A stretch of 64,000 bases of DNA from Acidobacteriota bacterium (GCA_020439745.1 JAGQSC010000009.1:186001-250000), one strand, 5' to 3'; shown: positions 18,760 to 28,794, numbered from the stretch's first letter. Translations and numbers: made by a program. The notes: generated by a model not told the origin, from the letters alone.

Positions 18760-21564
18760 ATGTCCGTTCCAGAGAAAGGTCAGCCCAAGAAAAAATACGT
18801 GCCCGCTGTAGGTCCGCGACTCAAGAAACTTCTCGCGGTCGTCTTCGGCCTATTCGCACTTCTGGTTGTTAACTCGGTATACCTGAGCTCCATTACCATC
18901 GCCGGCACGCAATACCAAAACTGGTTTTATTTATTGAATTTTGCCCTGCATTTGGCGTTGGGATTGTTGATTGTCGTTCCTGTGATTGTTTTTGGCCTGG
19001 TCCACATACGCAACACCTATTATCGAAAGAATAGGCGCGCCATTCGTGCGGGTTACGCATTGTTCACGTTTGCAATCATTCTTCTGATCTCAGGTATTGT
19101 GCTTACTAGGCTGGATCTGTTTGGGTTCCGCTTTGAAGTGAACGATGCCACCACACGCAGTGTCGCCTATTGGGCCCACGTCATTTCACCTCTTCTGGCC
19201 ATCTGGCTGTTCGTATTGCACCGTTTGGCCGGGAAAAAGATCAAGTGGCGGGTGGGTCTCAGTTGGGCCATCGTAGCAGCTCTTTTTGCGAGCGGCATGC
19301 TCTATCTGCAAACACAAGACCCCCGCTCGTGGAATGTGAAAGGACCCGCATCCGGCGAACAGTATTTTTTTCCGTCCTTGGCGCGTACATCGACCGGAAA
19401 TTTCATCCCGCAACGCGTGTTGAAGAACGACCAGTACTGTCAGGAATGTCATACGGACGTCCACAAGACCTGGACCCAGAGCGTTCATAAATTCAGCTCG
19501 TTCAACAATCCACCCTATGAGTTCAGCGTCAAGGGCACCCGACGGGCTATGATGGAACGCGACGGCCATGTGCGCGGCTCACGATTCTGTGCCGGCTGCC
19601 ATGACCCTGTCCCCTTCTTTAGCGGTGCGTTCGACGACCCTAAATTCGATGATCCCAATTACGATCTCTCCAGTGACCCTACGGCACAAGCCGGCATCAC
19701 CTGCACCGTCTGCCATTCTATTTCCCATATCAATAGTCCTCGTGGCAATTCGGATTACACCATCACCGAACCCGTCCACTACCCTTTTGCGTTTTCAAAC
19801 AATGGGTTCTTGAAGTGGGTCAATCGGCAATTGGTGAAAGCCAAACCTGAGTTTCACAAGGCGACCTTTCTCAAGCCGCTCCATAAGACACCAGAGTTTT
19901 GCGGTACCTGCCACAAAGTCCACTTGCCGCCGGAACTCAATGCCTACAAATGGCTCCGAGGCCAGAACCACTACGATTCCTACTACTTAAGTGGGGTGTC
20001 TGGTCACACGCCTGCTAGCTTCTATTACCCACCCAAAGCACAAGAGAACTGTAATGGCTGCCACATGCCCTTAATCGAAGTGTCCAGCGAACCTAATTTT
20101 GCCGCCCAGGTGCGAGATGATACGGGATTAGTCAAAACGTTTGATCACATGTTCCCCACAGCCAACACGGCGATCCCTGTGCTGGTCAAAGACAAAATGC
20201 CGGACTTCGAATCAGTGATCCAAAAGCACATGAAATTTAATGAGGGTGTGGTTCGCGTCGATATTTTTGGCATTAAGGAAGAAGGACGCATTGACGGTGC
20301 GCTAATCGCCCCCATTCGCCCACAGGTACCGGCACTCCAGCCCGGAAAGACTTATTTGATCGAAGCGGTGATTCGTACCGTGAAGATGGGACATCACCTC
20401 ACTCAAGGTACGGTGGACTCCAATGAACTTTGGATGGACGTGGCGGCACGTATGGGTGATCAGACTATTGGACGAAGTGGGGCGCGCAGCGAAATCGATG
20501 GTTCCGTAGATCCATGGTCACACTTTGTCAATGTGTTTGTGTTAGATCGCGAAGGAAACCGCATCAATCGACGTAATGCCGAAGACATTTTCGTGCCTCT
20601 TTACAACAATCAGATTCCACCCGGCGGCGCCGACGTGGTCCACTATCGCCTGCAAGTCCCAGCCGATGCAGTGGGTGAACTGTCGTTCGAAGTTGCCCTG
20701 CGTTATCGGAAGTTCGACACGGAATACATGCGTTTTGTTACGGGCAACGCAGATTACGTCAACGAATTGCCCATCATGACCATGGCCACTGACTCGGTAA
20801 CCTTCCCAATCGCACCGGCCAAATCGGTTACGGCAGACGATTCACCGATCCCACTATGGCAACGTTGGAACGATTACGGGATTGGACTATTACTCAAAGG
20901 TAAGGGCGCAGAACGGCGACAGGCTCTTGCAGCCTTTGAGGAGGTGGAGAGATTGGGACGTCCCGAGGGTCCCGTGAATCAGGCACGAGTTTATTTGAAT
21001 GAAGGCTTGATTCAGACCGATGCGCCTGAGGCACTGGCACGAGCCCGTGAGTTGGGTGCGCATACTTGGTGGCTCCTATGGTTTGGCGGATTGGTAGCCG
21101 AGAAGAACGGTGACTACGAATTGGCCATCACTCAGTACCGCGATTTGGTCCGGGGTGGGTTCGAAGAGGCCGTTGGCAGAGGGTTCAACTTCGGAAATCA
21201 CACTGTGGTGCGTAACACCTTGGCCAATGCTTTGATGCAATACGCGTTGGCCAAGTCTGGTGAGACACAGGCAGCGCTATTTGACGAAGCCAAGTCCAAT
21301 TACGAAAAGTCACTCGCTATTGACCCTGAGAATCTGGCCGCCCATTGGGGACTGAAACAGCTCTACGGATTAATGGGTAACGAGGCTGAATCGGCCAAAC
21401 ACGGGGCACTGCACGCCAAATACAAGCCGGACGATAATGCCCGTGATCGTGCCGTGGCTGCCGCACGTCGCAAGTACCCGGCCGCCAATCATGCGGCCGA
21501 AGACGTGGTGATTTACGATCTCACGCCTAAGTCGGACCAGGCGTCTTTGGGAGGCATGAAATGA
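18760..21564 (+). CDS. Membrane cytochrome b-like/pentahaem c-type cytochrome with TPR tail
   Basis: A 934-residue multidomain protein. Five TM helices (about 24-44, 55-80, 96-117, 134-153, 165-182) contain His64, His140 and His154, which could bind b haem. A periplasmic part carries five CxxCH c-haem sites at 227, 277, 315, 381 and 431 (CQECH, CAGCH, CTVCH, CGTCH, CNGCH), arranged as in cytochrome c554-like proteins, with extra histidines as sixth ligands. A beta-rich domain follows (about 480-690), then a TPR-type helical region (about 710-900). It would pass electrons from the quinone pool outwards. The stop overlaps the start of the CRTAC1 gene (ATGA). The electron acceptor is unknown. 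Confidence 0.75.
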   Translation: MSVPEKGQPKKKYVPAVGPRLKKLLAVVFGLFALLVVNSVYLSSITIAGTQYQNWFYLLNFALHLALGLLIVVPVIVFGLVHIRNTYYRKNRRAIRAGYALFTFAIILLISGIVLTRLDLFGFRFEVNDATTRSVAYWAHVISPLLAIWLFVLHRLAGKKIKWRVGLSWAIVAALFASGMLYLQTQDPRSWNVKGPASGEQYFFPSLARTSTGNFIPQRVLKNDQYCQECHTDVHKTWTQSVHKFSSFNNPPYEFSVKGTRRAMMERDGHVRGSRFCAGCHDPVPFFSGAFDDPKFDDPNYDLSSDPTAQAGITCTVCHSISHINSPRGNSDYTITEPVHYPFAFSNNGFLKWVNRQLVKAKPEFHKATFLKPLHKTPEFCGTCHKVHLPPELNAYKWLRGQNHYDSYYLSGVSGHTPASFYYPPKAQENCNGCHMPLIEVSSEPNFAAQVRDDTGLVKTFDHMFPTANTAIPVLVKDKMPDFESVIQKHMKFNEGVVRVDIFGIKEEGRIDGALIAPIRPQVPALQPGKTYLIEAVIRTVKMGHHLTQGTVDSNELWMDVAARMGDQTIGRSGARSEIDGSVDPWSHFVNVFVLDREGNRINRRNAEDIFVPLYNNQIPPGGADVVHYRLQVPADAVGELSFEVALRYRKFDTEYMRFVTGNADYVNELPIMTMATDSVTFPIAPAKSVTADDSPIPLWQRWNDYGIGLLLKGKGAERRQALAAFEEVERLGRPEGPVNQARVYLNEGLIQTDAPEALARARELGAHTWWLLWFGGLVAEKNGDYELAITQYRDLVRGGFEEAVGRGFNFGNHTVVRNTLANALMQYALAKSGETQAALFDEAKSNYEKSLAIDPENLAAHWGLKQLYGLMGNEAESAKHGALHAKYKPDDNARDRAVAAARRKYPAANHAAEDVVIYDLTPKSDQASLGGMK

Positions 21565-23411
21565 CCGGACACCCACGGGACCACGAGGTGGATGAACTCG
21601 AAGCCGAGGAGCGGGACGATACAGTCATAGGCGTTGTCTTCTGGCGATCGCTTATGGTCATGATCGTAGTGGCCGTGGCGGTTGGAAGCTGGATATACCT
21701 CCAACGCAAGGAGAAGACTGAAGCAGAAGTGGTGGAACGAGGTGAAACGCCACTGCCAGCAAAACTGGAACAGGGCGAACCTCCGCCCCATTTACGCTTC
21801 ACTGATGTCACCGATACCTCAGGCATTGATTTTGTTCATGTCAACGGGGCCAATGGTGAGAAGCTCTTGCCGGAAACCATGGGAAGCGGACTGGCCTGTT
21901 TTGACTACGATGGCGATGGAGATCAAGATCTGTACTTCGCCAACGCCACACACTGGCCATGGTCCCCTGATCGCAATACCACTAAGGGTGCACTATACGT
22001 CAATCGAGGCGATGGGACTTTTGAAAACGCCACTGAGCGGGCGGGCTTGATTCATAGTGGATACGAAACCGGTGTCGCGGTTGGCGACATCGACCAGGAC
22101 GGCGACATCGATCTATTCATTGCGTCACTAGGATCGAATAAACTTTTTCGTAACGACAACGGCCGGTTCGTAGATGTCACCAAGCCAGCAGGCGTGGCCG
22201 GAGAAAGCGATCGATGGAGTACCAGTGCGGGTTTTGCAGATCTGGATAACGATGGTGATCTCGATTTGTTTGTGTGTAACTACGTGGCATGGACCAAGGA
22301 AATTGATCTGGACTTAAACTTCAGCATCAATGGCACCGATCGCGCATATGGTCCACCCACCAATTACCGAGGCACCTTCTCCTATCTCTACGAAAATCTG
22401 GGCAACGGCACGTTTCGCGACGTCTCCCAGACCTGGGGCGTGCAAGTGACGAACCCGGCAACAGGCGAACCGTTAGGCAAGGCATTGGCAGTGGCATTTG
22501 CCGATGCCGACCGAGATGGGCGCATGGATATCTTCGTAGCCAACGATACGGTCCAAAATTTTGCATTTCGAAATATGGGCGGACGATTCGAGGAAGTTGG
22601 GAGTCAGTCTGGATTAGCATTTGATCAAATGGGTAGTTCAACCGGCGCTATGGGCATGGATATCGGCGATTTCCGCAATCGCGGTGATTTGGCCGTCAGC
22701 GTCGCCAATTTCGCCAATGAGAGCACGTCTTTCTATGTCCAGCAAAGCACTAATCCCTGGCTCTTTAATGACATCTCAAATGCCACCGGTATCGGTTCTC
22801 CCAGTCGCTTGAAACTGAGCTTTGGACTGTTTTTCTTTGATGTCGATTTGGATGGTCGCCTCGACCTGTTTCAGTCAAACGGTCATTTGGAAACCGAGAT
22901 CAACGAAATTCAACCCAGCCAACACTATCGCCAACCCGCACAACTGTTTTGGAACCGGCTCTTTGACGGACAAACCGAGTTTGTGGAAATCGCTTCTGAG
23001 GCTTTGGGGGATTTGTCAAAACCCATAGTGGGACGTGGATCAGCATATGCTGATTTCGACGGCGATGGTGATTTGGATGTGGTAATGACACAGTCCGGAG
23101 GCCCACCACTATTCCTGCGCAATGACCTGGATAACGGTCACCACTGGTTGCGGGTCAAGTTAAAAGGCACCACCGACAATCGGTTTGGAATCGGAGCCTG
23201 GATTGAGTTGAAGGCGGGCGAAGAAACCCAACGACGTCAAGTGATGCCAACACGCAGCTATTTGTCACAAGTGGAGCTTCCGGTAACTTTCGGCCTTGGC
23301 AGCACTGGCACCGTCGATTCCTTAGTCGTTCAATGGCCCAACGGCACGCGTCAGGAAGTCGCCGTGGATGGCGTGGACACCACGATCGAGGTCACACAAG
23401 AATCTCGCTGA
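21561..23411 (+). CDS. Membrane-anchored CRTAC1-family FG-GAP/VCBS protein with ASPIC/UnbV domain
   Basis: A 616-residue protein anchored by one TM helix (about 28-46) and otherwise periplasmic. It has repeated Ca-binding blades with the D-x-D-x-D-G pattern (e.g. DYDGDGDQDLYFAN, DIDQDGDIDLFIA, DLDNDGDLDLFV, DADRDGRMDIFVA, DVDLDGRLDLFQ, DFDGDGDLDVVM), indicating a beta-propeller. The C-terminus (GIGAWIELKAG ... LVVQWPNGTRQEV) is the ASPIC/UnbV module. Its biochemical role is unknown; it may serve as a binding partner or enzyme. Four-nt overlap with the pentahaem cytochrome gene implies a stoichiometric complex (inference). Confidence 0.8.
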   Translation: MTGHPRDHEVDELEAEERDDTVIGVVFWRSLMVMIVVAVAVGSWIYLQRKEKTEAEVVERGETPLPAKLEQGEPPPHLRFTDVTDTSGIDFVHVNGANGEKLLPETMGSGLACFDYDGDGDQDLYFANATHWPWSPDRNTTKGALYVNRGDGTFENATERAGLIHSGYETGVAVGDIDQDGDIDLFIASLGSNKLFRNDNGRFVDVTKPAGVAGESDRWSTSAGFADLDNDGDLDLFVCNYVAWTKEIDLDLNFSINGTDRAYGPPTNYRGTFSYLYENLGNGTFRDVSQTWGVQVTNPATGEPLGKALAVAFADADRDGRMDIFVANDTVQNFAFRNMGGRFEEVGSQSGLAFDQMGSSTGAMGMDIGDFRNRGDLAVSVANFANESTSFYVQQSTNPWLFNDISNATGIGSPSRLKLSFGLFFFDVDLDGRLDLFQSNGHLETEINEIQPSQHYRQPAQLFWNRLFDGQTEFVEIASEALGDLSKPIVGRGSAYADFDGDGDLDVVMTQSGGPPLFLRNDLDNGHHWLRVKLKGTTDNRFGIGAWIELKAGEETQRRQVMPTRSYLSQVELPVTFGLGSTGTVDSLVVQWPNGTRQEVAVDGVDTTIEVTQESR

Positions 23412-23435
23412 AGACGTCAAGCGAGGACGTTCACT

Positions 23436-24227
23436 TCAATCTCCCTTACGGAGGTAAAGGGGTCGGAACCCGTTGCTGCGCACACGCCTAAACCAGTCCA
23501 CGAATCCATGGCACACCAACACCGCAGGGTTGTGGCTATTGAATCCGGTGGTCACCCCGTATTCCGGCTGTTCAACTTCTTCCCGGTAGGTATGAAAGAG
23601 ACGGTCCCAAACCATGAAGAATCCGCCGTGATTCCGATCGATGTAGGGGTCATTTCTAGCGTGGTGCACGCGATGGGCAGAAGGCGTATTCATCACACCT
23701 TCCAGAAACCCCAATTTGGGTATCAACTCCGTGTGCAACCACAATTGGTACAAAAGATTCAGCCCCAAACAAGCTGCCAACCACGTAGGCGGAAAGATCA
23801 TCGCCAAAGGTGCAAAATAAGGGACTGTGACAAGTGGTGAAAACCAATTTAGGCGCAAACTGGCCGACATATTCATGTAGGTACTGGAGTGATGCACCAT
23901 GTGAAACGACCAGAGAAAGGGTACCTCATGAGACCATCGGTGGTACCAATAATAGGCAAAATCCACCACTAGGAAGCACAAGGCAAAGGCAACTCCAGAA
24001 AACCTCAACTCGAACCACGCATGCGAATGCACCCAAACCATGACATCCGCCTGCAGGCTAAAGAAGAACGACTTTGAAACCAACATCCCAGCCAATACTC
24101 CAAAATTTGCTAAGGTCTCACGGCGATCATAGACCTTTTTCCTTTTGATCCCGGCAATCAGCCTTTCGGCAATCATCAAACTCAAGGCAAACAAGAATAT
24201 CCAAAGACGAAGTAGATTGGCATCCAT
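23436..24227 (-). CDS. Sterol desaturase/fatty acid hydroxylase superfamily protein
   Basis: A 263-residue integral membrane di-iron enzyme-like protein with about five TM helices. The histidine clusters are present: YYWYHRWSHEVPFLW (HxxxH), SFHMVHHSSTYMN (HxxHH) and TPSAHRVHHARND (HxxHH). These ligate the two irons that activate oxygen in sterol C5-desaturases and fatty acid hydroxylases. The substrate cannot be deduced. It stands alone, convergent with the CRTAC1 gene and divergent from the small exported protein gene. Confidence 0.82.
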   Translation of the reverse strand: MDANLLRLWIFLFALSLMIAERLIAGIKRKKVYDRRETLANFGVLAGMLVSKSFFFSLQADVMVWVHSHAWFELRFSGVAFALCFLVVDFAYYWYHRWSHEVPFLWSFHMVHHSSTYMNMSASLRLNWFSPLVTVPYFAPLAMIFPPTWLAACLGLNLLYQLWLHTELIPKLGFLEGVMNTPSAHRVHHARNDPYIDRNHGGFFMVWDRLFHTYREEVEQPEYGVTTGFNSHNPAVLVCHGFVDWFRRVRSNGFRPLYLRKGD

Positions 24228-24405
24228 CGCGAACCTCCCGATGGAGCCAAGATCAACTCCTTTTGTGACCGATTTATGATGGACACGTGAATCCCTAATT
24301 CAGTGCTTGATTCCTCATTTGGGGACCAATCTACGATGAATTGCCCGGCAAACGCTTGGCATTGGACTTGCCTCATGAAAGGCACCACACACCAAGGAGG
24401 TTAGT

Positions 24406-24945
24406 ATGATGTGGATGAAAATGGCGGCCCTTTCAGTTTGTGCAGCAGCATGGGTTCTGGGCGGCGGTACCCAACAAGAGGTACACGTGATCAAAAAGGC
24501 CGATCGTCAAACGGCTGTATTTGTGACATCAGATGATTCCGACACGGAAATGATGGTCAATATCGATGGTTTGAAAGACAAATTTGACCTCAGCTCCATG
24601 GAAGAAGGCGATGTCAACACCTACACGCTGAGTAATGGAGAAACGATCGAGATTAGTAAAGTAAACGGAGCGTTTCAGCTGGTTCACAACGGTGAGACCA
24701 TCGAAATACACAATGACCACGGCTTATCCAAAAACATGTTTGTGATGGGTGGCTTCAACCATGGCAGTGCAATTCGTATTTCTGGATTGAGCGACCTGGA
24801 TCAAGCACAGAAGGATGCCATCATCGACGCCATTCGCGCTCAAGGCATCGATAAAGAAGTTGTGTTTGAACAATCCGGTTCGTTTGTTTGGATTGAAGAC
24901 GATTCCGGCGACGCAACAGGCGTCAATGTCATCAAAGTCCATTGA
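24406..24945 (+). CDS. Small exported protein of unknown function
   Basis: A 179-residue protein with a signal peptide (MMWMKMAALSVCAAAWVLGGG). The mature part is acidic. It holds two similar NGETIEI strands (NGETIEISKVNG and NGETIEIHNDHG) and a later helix-rich segment (DLDQAQKDAIIDAIRAQGIDKEVV). I recognise no family. An excellent AAGGAGG Shine-Dalgarno 5 nt before the first ATG fixes the start and suggests strong translation. It is a single gene converging on the FAN1-like gene. Bases 24228-24405 hold no supported gene. Confidence 0.6.
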   Translation: MMWMKMAALSVCAAAWVLGGGTQQEVHVIKKADRQTAVFVTSDDSDTEMMVNIDGLKDKFDLSSMEEGDVNTYTLSNGETIEISKVNGAFQLVHNGETIEIHNDHGLSKNMFVMGGFNHGSAIRISGLSDLDQAQKDAIIDAIRAQGIDKEVVFEQSGSFVWIEDDSGDATGVNVIKVH

Positions 24946-24956
24946 AGGGATGGGGC

Positions 24957-26567
24957 CTAACTTCGGGCCCTAACTTCATACACAATGACCCGATAGCCCA
25001 ATTCGAGTAACACATGATGCCACAGTCTTTGACCCGGGCGAATTTGGTCCCCGGGTCCTTTTACTTCGACCATCACGGGAACATCTTGTCTGATCACAAG
25101 ATCAGGAAAGCCCGCACGAAGAGAATCGTATTCCTCCAGAAACATCTCAACGAGATCTGCCAATCGATGGCTGTGGGAACCAAACCAAATCTTGAAGTCA
25201 TTACATGTCAAGTCTGGCCTTGGTCTGAACAGGTGATCCAACGCACATGTATGCTGCCATTGTCGGCAAAATGCCTGCCAGCGAATCTCAGGCGTGGCCT
25301 TGAGAAACGAGTGTTTCCAGCGCTGCCAGGTTACGGCTCGACGGCGACAAAAACCAGGTTCACCTAGGTCCTGAGGACCCAGCTGGAACGGATGAAAAAA
25401 GGCACCCTCACTGGCGCAATACACAACATCCCAAGCCACTAGTCCAACCAAAGTGTGGATATAACTGTTTTCTGCAAAAACGCCACCGTAACCCCGTTCC
25501 AGGTAGCGGTGCTGGATCAGCTGTTCCACAGTCACCGCTTGTCCTTGATGTGCGTACAAGGCTTTTGTTCCCAAACGCGATTCAAGTCTATCGGCCCAAC
25601 ACTTTTTAACGGGTGCTTTTCGCATGACAGCATGCGGGTTGGGGTTCAGACCCAAGCGCTTTTCGACTTGAAATTGCCTAAGCCCCATTCTCAGTCGATC
25701 TTTCAAAGACCAATGATCAGAACGGCAGGATCGCATGACGTCGAACAATTCGCGAAATCTTCGTCGTTTGATTTCCAAAATCGCCAAACGTTCCAGCGCC
25801 TCGGGATGACAGGTGATTTCCACGAAACGGCGACAAATGGTAATGGCTTCGTCTTCCTGACCGTTCCGTTCCAATGACTTTGCTAAATCCATCAGCTTCC
25901 GGGCAATCCATATCACATGCCTACCGGGAATGCTTGCGTCGCGATAAGCACTTTCAATCTCCACATCATGCGTGTTCATGAGCCGCCATTTCAGGTACAA
26001 CTCCAAATGCTCTCGAGAGGCAAAAGCGGATGCATCACCCACCGAGTATCGGGGATATTTCAAGTAACCCAACGCGACTTTTGCAAATTCAGAAACATCC
26101 CGGCTCAAGCTGCCGAAATAGAGACATACCAGTCGGTCAAACAGTTCCGTGCCTTCAAGCACGACCCACGCTGTATTGACCGATTCCAATACAGCAGGGA
26201 GTCCAAGTGCCGATGCGCAGTCGTCTCGAGAAGCGCCGGGCAATGCCAATGCCTTACGTAGGTGAGCAAGGGGCAGATGACGAACCATATCTTTGTAATG
26301 ACGAGATTCAGGCTGGAAATGAACCAGTCCAGCGACAGATAGCGTGGCCAACGCTGCTTGGAAACGAGGCACGATGCCTTCGGCTTTGTGCTGCGGATGA
26401 CAAAGACCTTTGCGTTGATATAGGCGCACGTAAACCAGTTTGGCATCATCATCCATGTCACGAAACGCCACATAGATACGCCGCTCCGCTTCGGACCACC
26501 ATGACGCCGTTGTTGACCAAACCGTGTCCAGCACGTGCTCGAAATTGATCAATGCATAGGGCCTCAT
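24957..26567 (-). CDS. FAN1-like structure-specific nuclease (VRR-NUC domain)
   Basis: A 536-residue protein. The C-terminal ~120 residues form a VRR-NUC nuclease of the PD-(D/E)xK type: GFPDLVI (Asp489), MVEVKGPGD (Glu501, Lys503), Gln513 and Trp516 in the Q-x2-W signature. Upstream lie helical regions with TPR-like repeats (about 200-290) as in FAN1. FAN1 proteins cut 5' flaps and resolve interstrand cross-links with Mg2+ or Mn2+. Total length and the nuclease position fit bacterial FAN1 homologues. The ATG lies in the loop of an 8-bp inverted repeat (26556-26576). It follows the VWFA gene by 48 nt on the same strand. Confidence 0.8.
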   Translation of the reverse strand: MRPYALINFEHVLDTVWSTTASWWSEAERRIYVAFRDMDDDAKLVYVRLYQRKGLCHPQHKAEGIVPRFQAALATLSVAGLVHFQPESRHYKDMVRHLPLAHLRKALALPGASRDDCASALGLPAVLESVNTAWVVLEGTELFDRLVCLYFGSLSRDVSEFAKVALGYLKYPRYSVGDASAFASREHLELYLKWRLMNTHDVEIESAYRDASIPGRHVIWIARKLMDLAKSLERNGQEDEAITICRRFVEITCHPEALERLAILEIKRRRFRELFDVMRSCRSDHWSLKDRLRMGLRQFQVEKRLGLNPNPHAVMRKAPVKKCWADRLESRLGTKALYAHQGQAVTVEQLIQHRYLERGYGGVFAENSYIHTLVGLVAWDVVYCASEGAFFHPFQLGPQDLGEPGFCRRRAVTWQRWKHSFLKATPEIRWQAFCRQWQHTCALDHLFRPRPDLTCNDFKIWFGSHSHRLADLVEMFLEEYDSLRAGFPDLVIRQDVPVMVEVKGPGDQIRPGQRLWHHVLLELGYRVIVYEVRARS

Positions 26568-26576
26568 AGGCCCTAT
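26556..26576 (-). promoter_or_regulatory. inverted repeat enclosing the FAN1-like start codon
   Basis: Bases 26556-26563 pair perfectly with 26569-26576; the 5-nt loop 26564-26568 contains the start codon (26565-26567) of the FAN1-like gene. In mRNA this would be a stem with the AUG in the loop, and the only Shine-Dalgarno-like bases (AGGG) inside the stem. It could limit initiation or be a DNA operator. Confidence 0.4.
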
Positions 26577-26615
26577 CGCATCACGTGCTTGCGACAGCCA
26601 TTGTCTATGACAGCC

Positions 26616-28736
26616 CTAAAGTACCGAAAACGAACAGGACTGAACCGCCGCAACGCCCATCTCTGTGTTGAAGATTTGAAGATCCAATCGATAGTCACCC
26701 GATGGTACCTGGCTTAGATCAACCCGCGCCGAAAAACGAATGCAGTCAGTACCGAATGTGTCGGCAGCGGTTATGAAGCCGTCCACAAATGACGACGATT
26801 CGCCCGTGAGATTGAAACGAACGTTGTAATTTGAGGGGTCACCCTTGATGCCCGTCACGTGAAAAAGCAAATCCATGGGTTGTGCCGATATTTTGCTGCT
26901 GACCGCAGGGCTCATGAGCACGCCCTGCATGACCAGCGGGTCCAATTCCCTGCGCGGCTTTTGGGGTGCGGCTTCTGGCATGAACTTCTTCTTTGATTGC
27001 GATTGTTCGGGCACGTGATTGAGAGGGATCGTCGCAAAATCGTGCACCGTCGAGAAAACAATGGGGCTAATGGTCAATTGAGATCCCGCCGGAAGCACTT
27101 CCGCTTCCAATTCCTGCAATACAACTTCACCGGTATCCAGATTGCGCAGAAAGTACTTCAGACTGTGAGGAGGCACATCGGAAATCATCACATTGTAAAG
27201 CAACAGTTTCTCCAGATCTTTAGGCGGGGTCACCGTTTGCTGTAACAGATCATGAGGTCGATGTTGCCCATCAAATACCGCCAATCCCAGTTCGTAACCG
27301 CGCTTGGGGTTGGTATTCTTGGGAAGCGTCAGGTACATCGGTATCACATATTGGTCTTCGTGCCGAAACACATGATGACCAAAGTCCGAGTCCAAATCGT
27401 TACGCGTGGTGTCGGAATATAGCAGTGCCACCTCAAAAGACAATTGGCGATCTTCCTCATCCCATTTTCTGAACGGCTGTGGATTGGAAACATGCTCACC
27501 GTAGACCAATTTCCACCCCTTTTGAGGATCCACCAACTCCAAGTCAATGGAGCTGTTCTTATCTTTGGGGTCAACGGTATAGCCCAATGTGTAGTAATGC
27601 CTCGAACGCGCTGCCAAACGATCGACCTCACCCGCCATATCCTGGTAACCCAGATAGCGTGTGAAGAATCCTCCCGTGGCCTCACCCACTAGTCGAGGAC
27701 CCGTTTCAACTTGTGAATGTGTCTCAAAAAAACTGTTTTGCGCACCCGTAGTGGCGAACAAGCGACGAATGCGGGTGCGATGTTCGCGACTGACGTATCG
27801 TTCCAATAGGTTGGCGATGCGTAAAGAGTCACTAAAGTTGACGCCAGCTGCATACGTTTCACGCACCCCAACCTCCTCCGGTGGCGTATGCAAAAACGAA
27901 TACAGAGTTACATTGGCGGCATTCATAGCTCGAACCGCGTCGTCCATGTCCCGCGCCGTGGTTACATGCTGACCACCGCTGGATTGTATGTAAGAACCAC
28001 CTGTAAATAGATAGATTGCACGGCTCCCTGGAGACTCTCCGAGAATACGACTTAGGATGGCTAACGATTGGCGAAATGATCGGGCATGGATCAATTTTTG
28101 TCGCTCCTTCTCGTCGACTTCCTGAATCACTTGGTCGGCGGCGTTTTGCAGCAGCTGCGCTTCGCCCGGGCCACCAGTACTCGTATTCACCTGACCTTCA
28201 AAGAGTTCGTACTGGGTAAAAATGCGCGATTGGTGGTGGCGCAGTTTGAGTTGAAAATAGCCGGTGTACTTTGCGTTTCCAACTGCGGTCTGAATTGCGG
28301 CCTTGTCGGATGTGAATTCAGACAAATGGATGAGTTGCTCTTCCATTTGAACCACTTTGACGAGGTCATTGTCATCCACATGATGTTCCACGAATTGCTG
28401 AACCGCATCGATCATGGGCTCAAAGGCTTCCTGGACCATATTGCTGGAATCAATCATGATCACCATTGATCTTCCAAAATGCGGGACAGCTTTGTCGTCC
28501 GTCGAGTAGAACTGAAGGACATGACGTACATCGTCCATGTCGACTTCCTCAAATGTTGACAAGTCGCGATGGGACTTGCCCTCGCGGATCAGGAAATCAT
28601 CTTTGCTCAATCCCTTAATGGGTTCACCGTCTTTGTCCACGACATGGACACGAACCTGACGTAAAACCACTTGAATCTCTTCTTGAACCTGCCCGACCGC
28701 AGACAGACAACACAACAAAAACACCGATCGAATCAT
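26616..28736 (-). CDS. Exported VWFA-related domain protein
   Basis: A 706-residue protein with signal peptide (MIRSVFLLCCLSAVGQ). It opens with VRVHVVDKDGEPIKGLSKDDFLIREGK, the beta-sandwich head of 'VWFA-related' proteins abundant in Acidobacteria. A von Willebrand A domain follows (about 85-340) whose first strand MVIMIDSSNMV replaces the usual MIDAS DxSxS with DSSNM. The C-terminal part is beta-rich. Such proteins are thought to act outside the cytoplasm in adhesion or complex formation; function unknown. It lies between the PilZ gene and the FAN1-like gene, all on the minus strand. Confidence 0.75.
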   Translation of the reverse strand: MIRSVFLLCCLSAVGQVQEEIQVVLRQVRVHVVDKDGEPIKGLSKDDFLIREGKSHRDLSTFEEVDMDDVRHVLQFYSTDDKAVPHFGRSMVIMIDSSNMVQEAFEPMIDAVQQFVEHHVDDNDLVKVVQMEEQLIHLSEFTSDKAAIQTAVGNAKYTGYFQLKLRHHQSRIFTQYELFEGQVNTSTGGPGEAQLLQNAADQVIQEVDEKERQKLIHARSFRQSLAILSRILGESPGSRAIYLFTGGSYIQSSGGQHVTTARDMDDAVRAMNAANVTLYSFLHTPPEEVGVRETYAAGVNFSDSLRIANLLERYVSREHRTRIRRLFATTGAQNSFFETHSQVETGPRLVGEATGGFFTRYLGYQDMAGEVDRLAARSRHYYTLGYTVDPKDKNSSIDLELVDPQKGWKLVYGEHVSNPQPFRKWDEEDRQLSFEVALLYSDTTRNDLDSDFGHHVFRHEDQYVIPMYLTLPKNTNPKRGYELGLAVFDGQHRPHDLLQQTVTPPKDLEKLLLYNVMISDVPPHSLKYFLRNLDTGEVVLQELEAEVLPAGSQLTISPIVFSTVHDFATIPLNHVPEQSQSKKKFMPEAAPQKPRRELDPLVMQGVLMSPAVSSKISAQPMDLLFHVTGIKGDPSNYNVRFNLTGESSSFVDGFITAADTFGTDCIRFSARVDLSQVPSGDYRLDLQIFNTEMGVAAVQSCSFSVL

Positions 28737-28794
28737 TCATACCTCAATGCGTGGACGGTTTGGACGCAGCCATTTGTGGATTATACGAAGGAAC

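Noticed and set aside
24951-24975. Tandem GGGCC/CTAACTTC repeat between convergent genes as a terminator
   Set aside because: GGGCC and GGCCC can pair across an 8-nt loop but no T-tract follows; too weak to list.
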